62,580 nt of DNA from Frankia canadensis (GCF_900197875.1 NZ_FZMO01000046.1:1-62580); one strand, 5' to 3'. Shown: positions 8,054-17,190, counted from the stretch's first letter. The notes: generated by a model not told the origin, from the letters alone. Program-made: numbers and translations.

Positions 8054-8550
8054 CGTGCGTCCCTGTCTCGTTGGACGGCCCTGTCGCGCTGGACGGCCTG
8101 GACGGCGGCGATGATCCGGCCGTAGCCGGTGCAGCGGCAGATGTTGCCGGCCAGCGCCTCACGCAGTTCGTCCGCGTCGGCGTCCGGCCGGCGGGTGAGC
8201 AGGTCCGTCACCGCGACGACGAAACCGGGCGTGCAGAAGCCGCACTGCACGGCCCCCTCGGCGAGAAACGTCGCCCGCACCGCGCGGGCGAGCCCGACGG
8301 TCCCGAGCCCGGCGACGGTGACGACCCGGGCCCCGTCCGCGTCGGCGGCGAGCACCGTGCACGACGCCGCGAGCCGGCCGTCGAGCAGCACCGAGCAGGC
8401 GCCGCACCGCCCCTGCTCGCAGGCGTCCTTGACCGCCGTCACGCCGAGGGCGTCACGCAGCACCGTCAGCAGCGAGTCCCCGATCCAGGCACCGCTGACC
8501 GTGCGCGGGAACCCGTCGACGTGCAGCCGGTAGGTCTCCCCGCCACTCAC
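8050..8550 (-). CDS. xdhC: Xanthine dehydrogenase, 2Fe-2S subunit
   Basis: 166 residues with both [2Fe-2S] clusters of the family: the plant-type ferredoxin motif CEQGRCGACSVLLDGRLAASC (near residue 43) and the helical-domain motif CGFC...CRCTGYG (near residues 103-140). It passes electrons from the molybdenum centre to FAD. It overlaps both neighbours by 4 bp (GTGA), consistent with coupled translation in fixed stoichiometry. The GTG start is set by the overlap with the FAD subunit stop. Confidence 0.95.
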   Translation of the reverse strand: MSGGETYRLHVDGFPRTVSGAWIGDSLLTVLRDALGVTAVKDACEQGRCGACSVLLDGRLAASCTVLAADADGARVVTVAGLGTVGLARAVRATFLAEGAVQCGFCTPGFVVAVTDLLTRRPDADADELREALAGNICRCTGYGRIIAAVQAVQRDRAVQRDRDAR

Positions 8551-9458
8551 GTCGGCTCATCCGGTGTCGCGGCGGGGAGCAGGCAGCGGGTGAACGCGCG
8601 GCCGGCGAGCACGCCCGCCGCGTGCCAGCGGTACTCGGCCGACTCCCGCGGGCCGACGGGCAGGGCCGGCGCGATCCGGGCGGCCGCCGCGGTCACCAGG
8701 TCGGCGAAACGGCGGGCCGCGGCGGGTGACGCCGTCCCGGTTGCCCAGTCGATGTCGCCCGCGGCGGCGCTCTCGGCCTCCTCCATCCGGGCCGGCAGCC
8801 GGCCTACTCCCCCGATCGCGCAGGTCAGGCTGCGGCGTAGCCGGTCGACGAGGACGGCGCAGGAGACGACGGCGGGGAAGGCCGCCTGCCGTCCGCCGAT
8901 CTTGAGGTAGGTCTGCGGACCGCCCGGTCGGGCCAGGCGCACCGCGGTGACCACGGCACCTGGTGCGGGGCCGCCGGCGAGGAAGCGGGCGAGCGGCAGC
9001 CGAGCGGGCCCGCTCGGCGAGGCGGTGAGCACCTCCGCGTCGGCGGCGGTGAGGAACGTCAGCAGGTCGCCGGCCGGCCGGGCCGAGCCGAGGGCTCCGC
9101 CGACCGTGCCGGTGTTGCGGATCTGCACGGACCCGACGACCCGGGCGGTCCGGGCGAGCCCCGGCGACAGGGACCAGCCGACGAGATCGGTGTAGGTCAC
9201 GCCGGCGCCGACGGTCAGACTGTCGGCGCCGGCGCCGCGCACGCGCAGTTCCTGCACCCGCCGCAGGGCGACGACGGCGTCCGCGCGGCGCTCGCCGGAG
9301 CGCAGCGCGGGCACCAGGTCCGTCCCACCGGAGAGCAGGACGACCTCGGTACCGGACTCGCGGGCGCCGGCGAGCATGTCCACCGCCTCCCCCACCGTGC
9401 GCGGGCGGTACATCGCCGACGCGGGGCGAGCGGGCGAGGAGTGCATGGCATCCGACAC
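8547..9458 (-). CDS. xdhB: Xanthine dehydrogenase, FAD-binding subunit
   Basis: 303 residues of the CoxM/XdhB FAD-binding family. The motif LLSGGTDLVPALRSGE (near residue 41) and the second FAD loop IRNTGTVGGALGSARPAGD (near residue 112) are clear. It is the first gene of the minus-strand purine operon. The GTG start at 9458 lacks an obvious ribosome site, so leaderless translation or the internal ATG at 9446 are both possible. The spacer to the divergent Rieske gene contains a dyad GAAC-N11-GTTC that could be a shared operator. Confidence 0.93.
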   Translation of the reverse strand: MSDAMHSSPARPASAMYRPRTVGEAVDMLAGARESGTEVVLLSGGTDLVPALRSGERRADAVVALRRVQELRVRGAGADSLTVGAGVTYTDLVGWSLSPGLARTARVVGSVQIRNTGTVGGALGSARPAGDLLTFLTAADAEVLTASPSGPARLPLARFLAGGPAPGAVVTAVRLARPGGPQTYLKIGGRQAAFPAVVSCAVLVDRLRRSLTCAIGGVGRLPARMEEAESAAAGDIDWATGTASPAAARRFADLVTAAAARIAPALPVGPRESAEYRWHAAGVLAGRAFTRCLLPAATPDEPT

Positions 9459-9465
9459 TAGAGGC

Positions 9466-9485
9466 GGAACGTTACGTTGATGTTC
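9466..9485. promoter_or_regulatory. Dyad GAAC-N11-GTTC upstream of the xanthine dehydrogenase operon
   Basis: Just upstream of the xdhB start the sequence GGAACGTTACGTTGATGTTC contains GAAC and GTTC in inverted orientation and an internal AACGTT palindrome. It sits between the purine operon and the divergent Rieske gene, so it could control one or both. Position and symmetry are the only evidence. Confidence 0.35.
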
Positions 9486-9613
9486 GTCGCATCGTCGTCA
9501 CCCAGTGTTACATGCTCGGCGTCGCGAGGAAACACGAAGACGTTTTTCTCGGGGTAGGGGCCCTTGTCCCCCTTTGGCCGGATCGGTCGTGTCCGCGTCG
9601 CGCGACTGTGCGA

Positions 9614-9643
9614 TACAGGAGGGGACCGGGACAGGAGGGGACC
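9614..9643. repeat. Tandem direct repeat of ACAGGAGGGGACCG
   Basis: Two consecutive copies of a 14-16-base unit containing AGGAGGGG lie 17-45 bp upstream of the Rieske start. They resemble duplicated ribosome-binding sequence, but the ATG at 9660 has its own nearer GAGGTGGG. Confidence 0.6.
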
Positions 9644-9659
9644 GACGAGCGAGGTGGGC

Positions 9660-10748
9660 ATGTCACGTCGTCTGAGGAACACCACTCCCGCGCTGCGCCA
9701 TGGCTGGCATCCGGTGGCCCGCTCGACGGAGGTCGGCGACGAGCCGGTGGCCGTGCGCCTGCTCGGGGAGCCCTGGGTGGTCGCCCGGCTGGACGACAGG
9801 CTGGCCGCCTTCGCCGACCGGTGCCCGCACCGGCTCGCCCCGTTGTCCGCCGGCCGGGTGGACGCGGACGAGCTGGTCTGCGGCTACCACGGGTGGCGGT
9901 TCGTCGCGTCCGGCGAGTGCACGACGGTGCCCGCTCTCGGCCCTGGCACGCCACCGCCCAGACGGGCCAGGGCGGTCCCCGCCTGGGGGGTCACCGAGCG
10001 GCATGGCCTGGTCTGGATCGCGCCGCGGGAGCCGGTGGCCGAGCTGATCGAGCTGCCCGAGGAGCACTCGACCGGCTTCGACTCGGTGTGGCTCGAGCCG
10101 ACCCGCACCACCGCGTGCGCCGGCCTGCTGGCCGACAACTTCCTGGACACCGCGCACTTCCCGTTCGTGCACGCGGACACGATCGGCGCCGGCGAGGACA
10201 CCGCCGTCCCGCCCTACCGGGTCACCCCCGACGGCGACGGCTTCGTGGTCCAGCTCGAGCAGGTGGTGGCCAATCCGGAGGATCCCCTGGTCGCGACGGG
10301 CGAGCACCCCCTCGTCCAGCGCCGCTGGACGACCTACGTCTACCGGCCGCCGTTCATGCTCCGCCTGCGGATGGAGTACCCGGACGCCGGCACGATCACC
10401 AGCATCCTGTTCTGCCTGCAACCCGAGGACTCCGGCGCCACCCGCGTCTACACCCGGGTGCTGCGCGACGATCTCGGGGGCGACGCGGACCGGCTGGCCG
10501 AGGCCGCCCGCTTCGAGCAGCGCGTCCTCGACGAGGACCTGGCTCTGCAGGAACGCTTCGACCTCGACGGGCTCCCCCTGCTCGGCGACGACGGCGAGCC
10601 CGCCGAGGAGGTGAGCATCCGCGCCGACGCGGCGGGAGTCGCCCTGCGCCGCGCCCTGGCCGCCCTGGTCGACCGGCACACTCCCGCGACGGCCCGGGAG
10701 CGCCGCGTCGCCCGGCGAACGGCGGATATCCGACAGGCAAGGCGCTGA
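9660..10748 (+). CDS. Rieske [2Fe-2S] non-haem iron oxygenase, alpha subunit
   Basis: 362 residues from the ATG at 9660, preceded by GAGGTGGG. The Rieske cluster motif CPHRLAPLS...CGYHGWRF (C-x-H-x16-C-x2-H) is near residues 54-76. The mononuclear iron site is in the segment LADNFLDTAHFPFVH (near residue 165), giving the D-x2-H-x4-H pattern. This is the phenylpropionate/vanillate-type single-component oxygenase architecture. It is divergent from xanthine dehydrogenase and no uricase is visible nearby. Klebsiella HpxD, a Rieske oxygenase, works in purine breakdown, so hydroxylation of a purine (hypoxanthine or urate) is a reasonable inference. No reductase partner is encoded in the window. Confidence 0.88.
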   Translation: MSRRLRNTTPALRHGWHPVARSTEVGDEPVAVRLLGEPWVVARLDDRLAAFADRCPHRLAPLSAGRVDADELVCGYHGWRFVASGECTTVPALGPGTPPPRRARAVPAWGVTERHGLVWIAPREPVAELIELPEEHSTGFDSVWLEPTRTTACAGLLADNFLDTAHFPFVHADTIGAGEDTAVPPYRVTPDGDGFVVQLEQVVANPEDPLVATGEHPLVQRRWTTYVYRPPFMLRLRMEYPDAGTITSILFCLQPEDSGATRVYTRVLRDDLGGDADRLAEAARFEQRVLDEDLALQERFDLDGLPLLGDDGEPAEEVSIRADAAGVALRRALAALVDRHTPATARERRVARRTADIRQARR

Positions 10749-10819
10749 CTTCCCAGCTCAACGGCTCGGCGCGCAACCTACGATGGAGATCGCCGATGCG
10801 GGCCGGGAGGCAGGACTTC

Positions 10820-12007
10820 ATGACGGAGCTGGGGAGCGGGGCGGTCTGGGCCGATCTCGATCCGCGGGAGTTCGAGCGGTTCCGCCGGCTGGTGAGCGCG
10901 TCGGGTCGGCGTGCCGAGGCGAGCCTCGCGGGGCTCGCCGACCGGGAGCTGGCCGTCGCGCTCGGGGTGGCGTCGGCGCAGGGCGCGTTGCTGCCCGAGG
11001 CGCTGCTGCTGTTCGGCCGGCCGGAGGCGATCCGGTGGCACCTGCCGTTCCACGAGGTGGCGATGCAGGTACTGCGGGGCGAGGTCGCCGAGGTCAACGA
11101 CTTCTTCCACTGGCCGCTGTTCCGGCTGGCCGAGGAGCTGCTCGCCCGGTTCCGCGCCCGTACCGCCACGCAGGCCGTCCGGTACGAGCTCGTGCGGGTG
11201 CAGGTCCCCGCCTGTTCGGAGCAGGCGTTCCGGGAGCTGCTGACCAACGCGCTGACCCACCGGGACTACACCGTCCCGGGCGTGGTGCACGTCCGCTGGG
11301 GCGAGGACGGCATCCAGATCGCCAATCCGGCCCGCCTGGGTGTCGACCCGCGTCCCGGCACCGCGCTGTCCGGGCTGCCCGTGGCGCGCAACCCGCTGCT
11401 CGTGGACGCCTTCCGGCGGGCCGGTATCGCCCAGCGCACCGGGCGGGGCGTCGGTCGGGCGATCGCCGAGCAGCTCCGCCACGGTCTCGCCGCGCCGCGC
11501 TTCGAGCGGTCGACCGACCGGGCCGTCATCGCCCTGCTGCCCGGCGACGACCCCGATCTCGCCTTCGCGCGGTACGTCGTGGCCCGCGAGCATCTCGGCC
11601 AGCCACTGGGACGCGCCCACCTCCAGCTGCTGACCGCGCTGATCCACCGCCATCGGCTGCGGACCGCCGAGGCGGCGGCGCTGCTCACCACGGACCGATC
11701 CCATGCCCGGGCGACGCTGTTCGGCCTGCTGCGGGCGGGCCTCGTGCAGGTCAGCGGCGACAGCGCCGGCCGTACCTGGCAGCTGACCGACCAGGTGCGG
11801 CGCGACCTTCGCGACAGCGCCGCGCACGTCCGCGACCAGCTCACCGGTCGGACCGGACCGGCCACGCCCGCACCTGCCACGCCCGCACCTGCCACGCCCG
11901 CACCTGCCGCGCATGGCCCGGCTGGGCCCCACGCGTCGGCGGGATGGGCGATCCCGGACGCGGGTCCTGCCCTGCCGCCGGCGCGGCGGGCCAGCGGTCG
12001 TCCCTGA
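10820..12007 (+). CDS. ATP-binding (GHKL-type, RecG-like C-terminal) putative regulator
   Basis: 395 residues from the ATG at 10820, chosen because GGGAGGC lies about 8 bases upstream; an in-frame ATG at 10796 is an alternative. The middle has FRELLTNALTHRDYTVPGVVHV, the HATPase_c_4/RecG-like motif (E-x3-N-A-x2-H-R-x-Y) found in AlbA/Schlafen-type transcriptional regulators, followed by IQIANPARLG and RTGRGVGRAI. The usual N-terminal AlbA DNA-binding domain is replaced by a shorter segment (LADRELAVALGVASAQGALLPEALLLFG). A winged-helix-like region follows (LRTAEAAALLTTDRSHARATL), then a Pro-Ala-Thr tail from three 15-bp repeats. The role is unknown. It follows the Rieske gene on the same strand and could be its regulator. 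Confidence 0.7.
   Translation: MTELGSGAVWADLDPREFERFRRLVSASGRRAEASLAGLADRELAVALGVASAQGALLPEALLLFGRPEAIRWHLPFHEVAMQVLRGEVAEVNDFFHWPLFRLAEELLARFRARTATQAVRYELVRVQVPACSEQAFRELLTNALTHRDYTVPGVVHVRWGEDGIQIANPARLGVDPRPGTALSGLPVARNPLLVDAFRRAGIAQRTGRGVGRAIAEQLRHGLAAPRFERSTDRAVIALLPGDDPDLAFARYVVAREHLGQPLGRAHLQLLTALIHRHRLRTAEAAALLTTDRSHARATLFGLLRAGLVQVSGDSAGRTWQLTDQVRRDLRDSAAHVRDQLTGRTGPATPAPATPAPATPAPAAHGPAGPHASAGWAIPDAGPALPPARRASGRP
11867..11911. repeat. Three 15-bp tandem repeats (CACGCCCGCACCTGC)
   Basis: Three near-perfect 15-base units encode (ATPAP)n in the C-terminal tail of the ATP-binding protein. The frame is preserved. Confidence 0.85.
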
Positions 12008-12017
12008 CGGGCCCCGC

Positions 12018-13673
12018 TCAGGGACGGGTGTGCAGGAGGCGGCCGAGGGACGCCAGGGTGCGCAGTGGGGACGGGAGAGTGCAGCCCAGGGCCGTGGCGG
12101 CCGTGTCGACGGCTACCAGTTCGCCGAGCACCGCCTCCCAGGGGGCGTCGCTCATCAGGCCGAGCAGGGGCAGCGGGCAGGCCGCGCGCACCCAGCCCTG
12201 GTCGACGACGGCGAAGCCGCCACCCATGCCCTCGATCGCCCGCGCGACGGTCAGCATGTCGTCGTCGCGAACCCCAATGATGATCACCTGACCGGGGTCG
12301 CGGCCGGTGGTGAACCCCAGCGCGCCGCGTACGAGCCCGCAGCCGCGCAGCAGGCCGATCTCGACCGAACCGCCGTCCCCGGTCTGGCTCGAGAAGACCG
12401 CGACCTTCTGCAGGTCACGGGTCGGATCGGCGGTGACCTGCTCACCGCGGACGGTCGGTGCCATCCGCGCCACGCGGACCTGATGGCGGGCCGCCGCAGC
12501 CGGCCGCGTGCCGGCGGCGGGCCCGAGCGTCGCCGCCGCGGGCGAGGGCAGCGGAACAGCACTGTCGATGCTCGCCACGGCGACGCTGCCGTCGCGCCCG
12601 CCGGGGCAGGCGAAGGAACCGGCGTGCAGGTCCGCCGGCAGCCGGACGCGACCATCCGCCCAGGACGGTGGCGGATCCGCGTTCTCGAACAGCGGCCGTC
12701 CGCGTTCGGCGGCGATGCGGCCGCCGGCGACGACGACGTCCGGGGGCGCGGCGTCCGCCAGCGCGGCGACCACCTGCAGGTCGGCGAGCCGCGCGGGGGC
12801 GATCGAGCCGAGCACCGCCTCCAGGCCGTGCGCGCGGGCGGGTAGCAGGGTGGCCCGCCGGATGGCCTCGATCGGGCTGGTTCCCTGGCTGACGGCGAGG
12901 TGCACGTCATGGTCGACGTGGCCGTGGGTGGCGAGCTCCGCGACGGTTCTGATGCCCGCGCGGACGGGGCTGGCGAGGGCCTGGCGCAGCCCGTCGCCAG
13001 CCCCCGCCGCCAGCGCGGACAGCCCGTTCGTCCCAGTGGCGGACGGTCCGATACCGCCGCCCGCGCCGGCGGGCGCCCGGCCCGCACGGGCGAGGATCCG
13101 CAGGGGCGTCGCGGAGCCGGTCGCGAACTCCACCGCACGGGTCCCACCGAGCGCGGTGAGCGCGGTCGAGTCGGCGAGCAGGGTGCCGGTGCCGTGCGGG
13201 ACGATGAGCCGGGCCAGTTCCCCCGGGCTGAGCAGGGTGTCCTCGATGCGCAGCCCGGCGTCGACGTAGGCGGGCAGCACGTGGCGGCCCGCGGCGTCGA
13301 GGGAACGCCGTCCGCCCAGCACCCCTGGCTTCGTCACCGCGGCGATGTACCGCCCGACGATGAGGATGTCCCGGCTGACCACGCTGCCGTCGTGGACGAC
13401 CATGACCAGCCCGCCGCGCACGACGAGATCCGCGTCCTCGTCGCCGCGGGCCACCCGGCGCAGCCGCTCCACCTGGACGGCCGACGGCACCAGCCGCTCC
13501 ACACCGGCCAGCCGCTCAGCACCGGCCAGCCGCTCGACGGGTTCGGGGCGGCCCGCCGGCTGGGCGGGCGGCACGGGACGGCCGGCGTCCGGCACCGCCG
13601 GTGGGCGGCGCGGGATCGTCGACCGGGTTGTTGACGCCAGCCAGGGTCCGCGGCTGGTGCGTGCGACGTTCAC
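12018..13673 (-). CDS. Adenine deaminase-like protein lacking the metal-binding HxH
   Basis: 551 residues from a GTG at 13673 that has AAAGGA 6 bases upstream; an ATG at 13754 would add 27 residues and overlap the permease gene. The architecture is that of adenine deaminase: an N-terminal amidohydrolase shell (DLVVRGGLVMVVHDGSVVSR), a shortened barrel (GTSPIEAIRRATLLPARAHG, then GSIAPARLADLQVV) and the C-terminal Ade-specific domain (RGEQVTADPTRDLQKVAV, GMGGGFAVVDQGWV). Where the family has DAHxHIES this protein reads DAGLRIEDT, so both histidines are gone. The TDDRxP segment is also missing, while GHVDH remains. It is therefore probably not a working deaminase. It is the last gene of an ABC importer operon. 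Confidence 0.8.
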   Translation of the reverse strand: MNVARTSRGPWLASTTRSTIPRRPPAVPDAGRPVPPAQPAGRPEPVERLAGAERLAGVERLVPSAVQVERLRRVARGDEDADLVVRGGLVMVVHDGSVVSRDILIVGRYIAAVTKPGVLGGRRSLDAAGRHVLPAYVDAGLRIEDTLLSPGELARLIVPHGTGTLLADSTALTALGGTRAVEFATGSATPLRILARAGRAPAGAGGGIGPSATGTNGLSALAAGAGDGLRQALASPVRAGIRTVAELATHGHVDHDVHLAVSQGTSPIEAIRRATLLPARAHGLEAVLGSIAPARLADLQVVAALADAAPPDVVVAGGRIAAERGRPLFENADPPPSWADGRVRLPADLHAGSFACPGGRDGSVAVASIDSAVPLPSPAAATLGPAAGTRPAAAARHQVRVARMAPTVRGEQVTADPTRDLQKVAVFSSQTGDGGSVEIGLLRGCGLVRGALGFTTGRDPGQVIIIGVRDDDMLTVARAIEGMGGGFAVVDQGWVRAACPLPLLGLMSDAPWEAVLGELVAVDTAATALGCTLPSPLRTLASLGRLLHTRP

Positions 13674-13725
13674 GCGTGATCCTTTGTCCTCATCCTCGCG
13701 GCTGTCCTTGTCCTCGCGGCCACCG

Positions 13726-14529
13726 CTAGCTGCCGCGTCCCGAGTTCGGGCCATACCGGGCGAGGACGATCGCCTCGATGACGCCGACGACCGCGTACAG
13801 CGCGATGCTCGCCGCGGTGATGACGACGACGGACGCCCACACCCCGCCGTAGTCGAAGGTCTGCTGGGCGCGCTGCATGGAGTAGCCGAGGCCCTTGCCG
13901 GTGGCCAGCCATTCGGCCAGCAGGGCCCCGATGATCGCGCCGGGGACGGCGATCCGCGCGGAGACGAACAGCGCGGGCAGGGCGCTGGGCAGCGACACCT
14001 TGCGCAGCACCGTCGCCGGGCCGCCGCCGTAGGCGAGCACGAGGTCGGCGGCGGCCGGCGGGCCGGAGCGCAGGCCGAAGACCAGGTTCACCAGCGACGG
14101 GAAGAACACGATGATGCCCGCGATCACCCCGACGGCGGTCAGCCCCCGCCCGAACACCAGCGTGAGCAGCGGGATCATCGCGACCAGCGGCACGGAGCGC
14201 AGCGTCAGCGCGACCGGCATCAGCGCCCGCTCGACCGAGCGGAACAGCACGAACGTGACGGCCACGACGATCGCCGCCGCCGTGCCCACCAGGTAACCCA
14301 TCCCGGCGTCACCGAGGGTCCGCCACAGGCCGTCGAGGATCACCCGTCGGCTCCGCGGCGCCTTCTCGGCGGTGAACAGGTAGTCCCAGACCGCCTTCGG
14401 GTCCTTCGCTACCAGGGAGTTCAGGTCGAAGACGGCGATGAACGCGTACCAGAGCCCGATGATCACGGCCACGGACGCCACCACCGACAGCATCGTCCGT
14501 CCCAGCCGCCACGCGACCGTGGCGATCAT
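13726..14529 (-). CDS. ABC transporter permease (nitrate/sulfonate/thiamine-precursor type)
   Basis: 267 residues from the ATG at 14529, which overlaps the upstream permease stop as ATGA. It is a BPD_transp_1 inner-membrane protein with about six membrane segments (for example TMLSVVASVAVIIGLWYAFI, YLVGTAAAIVVAVTFVLF, GVIAGIIVFFPSLVNLVFGL). The EAA loop that contacts the ATPase is VLRKVSLPSALPALFVSARIAVPGAIIGALLAEW. It pairs with the permease at 14526-15293. The downstream adenine-deaminase-like gene starts 52 bp after its stop. Confidence 0.9.
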   Translation of the reverse strand: MIATVAWRLGRTMLSVVASVAVIIGLWYAFIAVFDLNSLVAKDPKAVWDYLFTAEKAPRSRRVILDGLWRTLGDAGMGYLVGTAAAIVVAVTFVLFRSVERALMPVALTLRSVPLVAMIPLLTLVFGRGLTAVGVIAGIIVFFPSLVNLVFGLRSGPPAAADLVLAYGGGPATVLRKVSLPSALPALFVSARIAVPGAIIGALLAEWLATGKGLGYSMQRAQQTFDYGGVWASVVVITAASIALYAVVGVIEAIVLARYGPNSGRGS

Positions 14530-15293
14530 CCGGCACCGCCCGGGTTGCCGCGCGGCGCCCACGGCGTGAGCAGCCGGGCGGCCAGCGCGGTCAGCGCGTA
14601 GCCCAGCCCGGCGACGGCCGAGGCGACCACGGCCAGCGCCCACGTGCGCGGGACCTCCAGCGCCTGCTGCGAGTGGACCATCGCCACTCCCAGGCCACGG
14701 TCGGCGCCGAGGTACTCACCGATGATCGCGCCGAGGACGGCCGCGGGCGCGGCGATCTGCAGCCCGGCGAAGGTGCTGGGCAGGGCGGCGCGCAGCCGGA
14801 CGTGGCGCGTCTGGCGCAGCGGCCCGCCGCCGCTGGCCCGCACCACGTCGAGGCTCGCCGGGTCGGCGGCCCGCAGGCCCAGCAGCGTGCCGACCATCGT
14901 CGTGAAGAACACCGAGATGCCGGCCAGCGCGATCTGCGGGGTGCTGCCGTCGAAGACGGTGGTCAGGATCGGCCCGATCGCGATCACCGGCAGGCAGTAG
15001 GACGCCACCCCGATCTGCAGCAGCACCCGCTCCACGACCGGAACGCCGAAGAAGACGACGGCGAGGCCGATGGCCAGCCCGTTGCCGATCAGCCAGCCCT
15101 TCAGCGCGATGCCGATCGTCGCCCGGGCCGACGTCCACATCAGGCGATGGTCGTCCCACAGCGCCCGCACGACCTCCCACGGGGTCGGCACGACGCCGCC
15201 GTTACTCAGGACGGTGACGGCGAGCAGCCACCACAGCGCGAGCAGGCCGACGACGCCGACCAGCCCGCCGACCCAGGCCGGCCGTGCGGTCAT
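14526..15293 (-). CDS. ABC transporter permease (nitrate/sulfonate/thiamine-precursor type)
   Basis: 255 residues from the ATG at 15293, overlapping the ATPase gene stop by ATGA. Several hydrophobic segments ([50 protein letters not shown]) and the EAA loop [32 protein letters not shown] identify a BPD_transp_1 permease of the SsuC/TauC/ThiX group. It is the second, non-identical permease of the system, so the transporter is a heterodimer. Confidence 0.9.
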   Translation of the reverse strand: MTARPAWVGGLVGVVGLLALWWLLAVTVLSNGGVVPTPWEVVRALWDDHRLMWTSARATIGIALKGWLIGNGLAIGLAVVFFGVPVVERVLLQIGVASYCLPVIAIGPILTTVFDGSTPQIALAGISVFFTTMVGTLLGLRAADPASLDVVRASGGGPLRQTRHVRLRAALPSTFAGLQIAAPAAVLGAIIGEYLGADRGLGVAMVHSQQALEVPRTWALAVVASAVAGLGYALTALAARLLTPWAPRGNPGGAG

Positions 15294-16120
15294 GCGTCGC
15301 TGCCCACCGGCGCCGGCGCCGGCTCTGGCGCCGCGGCGGGCGCACTGCCGGAGAAGAGCAGGGCGGACAGCTCGTCGTGCAGTTCGTGGAAGCGGGGTGA
15401 GCGCAGCATCTCCGGGGTGCGCGGGCGCGGCAGGTCGATGTCGACGAGGGCGGAGATCCGGCCGGGCCGCGCGCTCATCACCGCGACCGTGTCGGAGAGG
15501 ATCACCGCCTCGGGGATGGAGTGCGTGACAAGCACCGTGGTCGTGGCACGCTCGCTCCAGATCCGCAGCAGCTCGAAGTTGAGCCGCTGGCGGGTCATGT
15601 CGTCGAGCGCGCCGAAGGGCTCGTCGAGCAGCAGCACCCGCGGTTCGACGACCAGCGCGCGGGCGATCGCGACGCGCTGGCGCATGCCGCCGGACAGCTG
15701 CGCGGGCCGGGCCTTCTCGAAGCCGGTCAGCCCGACCAGGCTGATCAGGTCGGCGATCACCGAGCGTTCCACCTTCACGCCGCTGACCTCCAGCGGCAGG
15801 CGGATGTTCGCCTCCACCGAGCGCCACGGCAGCAGCGCCGCGTCCTGGAACGCGATGCCGAGATGGTGGCCGCGCCGGGCGGCGGCCGGATGCTCGCCGT
15901 GGACCAGCACCTCGCCGGCGCTCGGCGCCTCCAGATCGGCGAGGATGCGCAGCACCGTCGACTTCCCGCACCCGGACGGTCCGATCAGGGTCAGGAACGA
16001 CCCCTCCTCGGTGGAGATGGTGACGTCCTCCAGCGCGTGCACGGTCCTGCGGCCGAGGCGGAACTCCTTGCGCAGGCCCACCACGCTCACCCCGGAGCCG
16101 GAGCCTGGGGCAGCACTCAT
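15290..16120 (-). CDS. ABC transporter ATP-binding protein (nitrate/sulfonate type)
   Basis: 276 residues with all nucleotide-binding motifs: Walker [10 protein letters not shown] (near residue 47), the Q-loop FQDAALLPW, signature [15 protein letters not shown], Walker [14 protein letters not shown] and switch [17 protein letters not shown] is characteristic of the SsuB/TauB/NrtD/ThiZ group. A C-terminal Ala-Pro-rich tail is present. It energises uptake by the two permeases downstream. Start and stop are fixed by ATGA overlaps on both sides. Confidence 0.95.
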   Translation of the reverse strand: MSAAPGSGSGVSVVGLRKEFRLGRRTVHALEDVTISTEEGSFLTLIGPSGCGKSTVLRILADLEAPSAGEVLVHGEHPAAARRGHHLGIAFQDAALLPWRSVEANIRLPLEVSGVKVERSVIADLISLVGLTGFEKARPAQLSGGMRQRVAIARALVVEPRVLLLDEPFGALDDMTRQRLNFELLRIWSERATTTVLVTHSIPEAVILSDTVAVMSARPGRISALVDIDLPRPRTPEMLRSPRFHELHDELSALLFSGSAPAAAPEPAPAPVGSDA

Positions 16121-17190
16121 ATCAACTCCGGCTTCTCCTTGTACAGTTCGCGGAGGATGGACAGGTCGAAGAGCTTGTCCGCGGTGAGGTCGACGCCGGC
16201 GATCTTCAGCGTCGCGATGTTCTCCTCGACCAGCTCGTCGGTGACGGTGAACAGGCCGTTCTTCTTCGTCTCCGCGGTGAGAATGAGTTTGTTCTGGTCG
16301 GTGCTCTCCAGCACCTGTTCCTTCTCGTCGAGGCCGAGGTCCTTGCCGTAGACGGTGGCGGCGAGCTTCGCGCCGAGCGCCGGGTCGGCGGTGGCGTCCT
16401 TCCAGCCGCGGATCTCCGCGGTGAGGGCCGCCTTCACCTTGTCCCGGTTCTTCGCGATCGACTCGTCGCTGACCATGAAGGTCTCCGAGACGAGCGGGTA
16501 GTTGTGGTCGGCGAGCAGGAAGGTGGTGACGTCGAAACCCTTCACCCGCAGCGAGTTCGGTTCGTTCGTGACGAACGAGAACCAGCCGTCGACGGTTCCC
16601 GTGGTCAGCGGCAGCGGGTCGAACTCGACGGGGACCTTCGTGATCGCGGAGGGGTCGATCTTGTTCGCCTTCAGGAAGGCCGTCCAGACCGACTCGTTCG
16701 TCGCCTGCACACCGATCTTCTTGCCGAGCATCTCCTGCGGGGAGGTGATCGGCTTCTTCGTCAGCGACATGATGGCGAAGGGGTTCTTCTGGTACTGCGC
16801 ACCGATGATCTTCAGCGGCGCACCCTGGGTGATCGCGTTTCCGGTGATGTCCGGCGAGGAGATGCCGATAAACGCCTTGCCCGTCGCGACGTCGGTGTCC
16901 TGCGGCGTCGCCGACGGGCCGCCGGCGATCAGGTTGACGCCGGAGAATCCGGCCGCCTTGTAGTAGCCGCGCTGGTCGGCGATGTACTCGCCAGCGAACT
17001 CGACGTTCTTGATCCAGGACAGCCGGATGGCGAGCGTTCCGAACGATCCGGAGCCACTCGAGCTCGAGTCCTCGTCGTCGCTGCCGCACGCGGCCAGCAG
17101 ACCGCCCCCACCGACGGAGAGCAGAGTCGCTCCCGCGGTCACGCCCATGCCCCGGCGGAGGAAACCCCGCCGATCCAGACCTTTTGTCAC
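16117..17190 (-). CDS. ABC transporter substrate-binding lipoprotein (NMT1/THI5-like)
   Basis: 357 residues from the GTG at 17190, which follows a G-rich ribosome site. The N-terminus combines a twin-arginine-like RRGFLRR, a hydrophobic core and the lipobox LLAAC, so it is exported and lipid-anchored, probably by Tat. The mature part begins [26 protein letters not shown], the NMT1/THI5-like periplasmic-binding fold used for pyrimidine thiamine precursors, taurine, sulfonates and nitrate. The ligand is not determined. The position between purine and urease genes and beside an adenine-deaminase-like gene favours a nitrogenous heterocycle. It is the first gene of the operon. Confidence 0.9.
   Translation of the reverse strand: MTKGLDRRGFLRRGMGVTAGATLLSVGGGGLLAACGSDDEDSSSSGSGSFGTLAIRLSWIKNVEFAGEYIADQRGYYKAAGFSGVNLIAGGPSATPQDTDVATGKAFIGISSPDITGNAITQGAPLKIIGAQYQKNPFAIMSLTKKPITSPQEMLGKKIGVQATNESVWTAFLKANKIDPSAITKVPVEFDPLPLTTGTVDGWFSFVTNEPNSLRVKGFDVTTFLLADHNYPLVSETFMVSDESIAKNRDKVKAALTAEIRGWKDATADPALGAKLAATVYGKDLGLDEKEQVLESTDQNKLILTAETKKNGLFTVTDELVEENIATLKIAGVDLTADKLFDLSILRELYKEKPELI

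Noticed and set aside
9512-12007. 831-codon frame spanning the Rieske gene region and the ATP-binding gene
   Set aside because: The first half is a shadow of the Rieske gene in another frame; the real gene starts near 10820.
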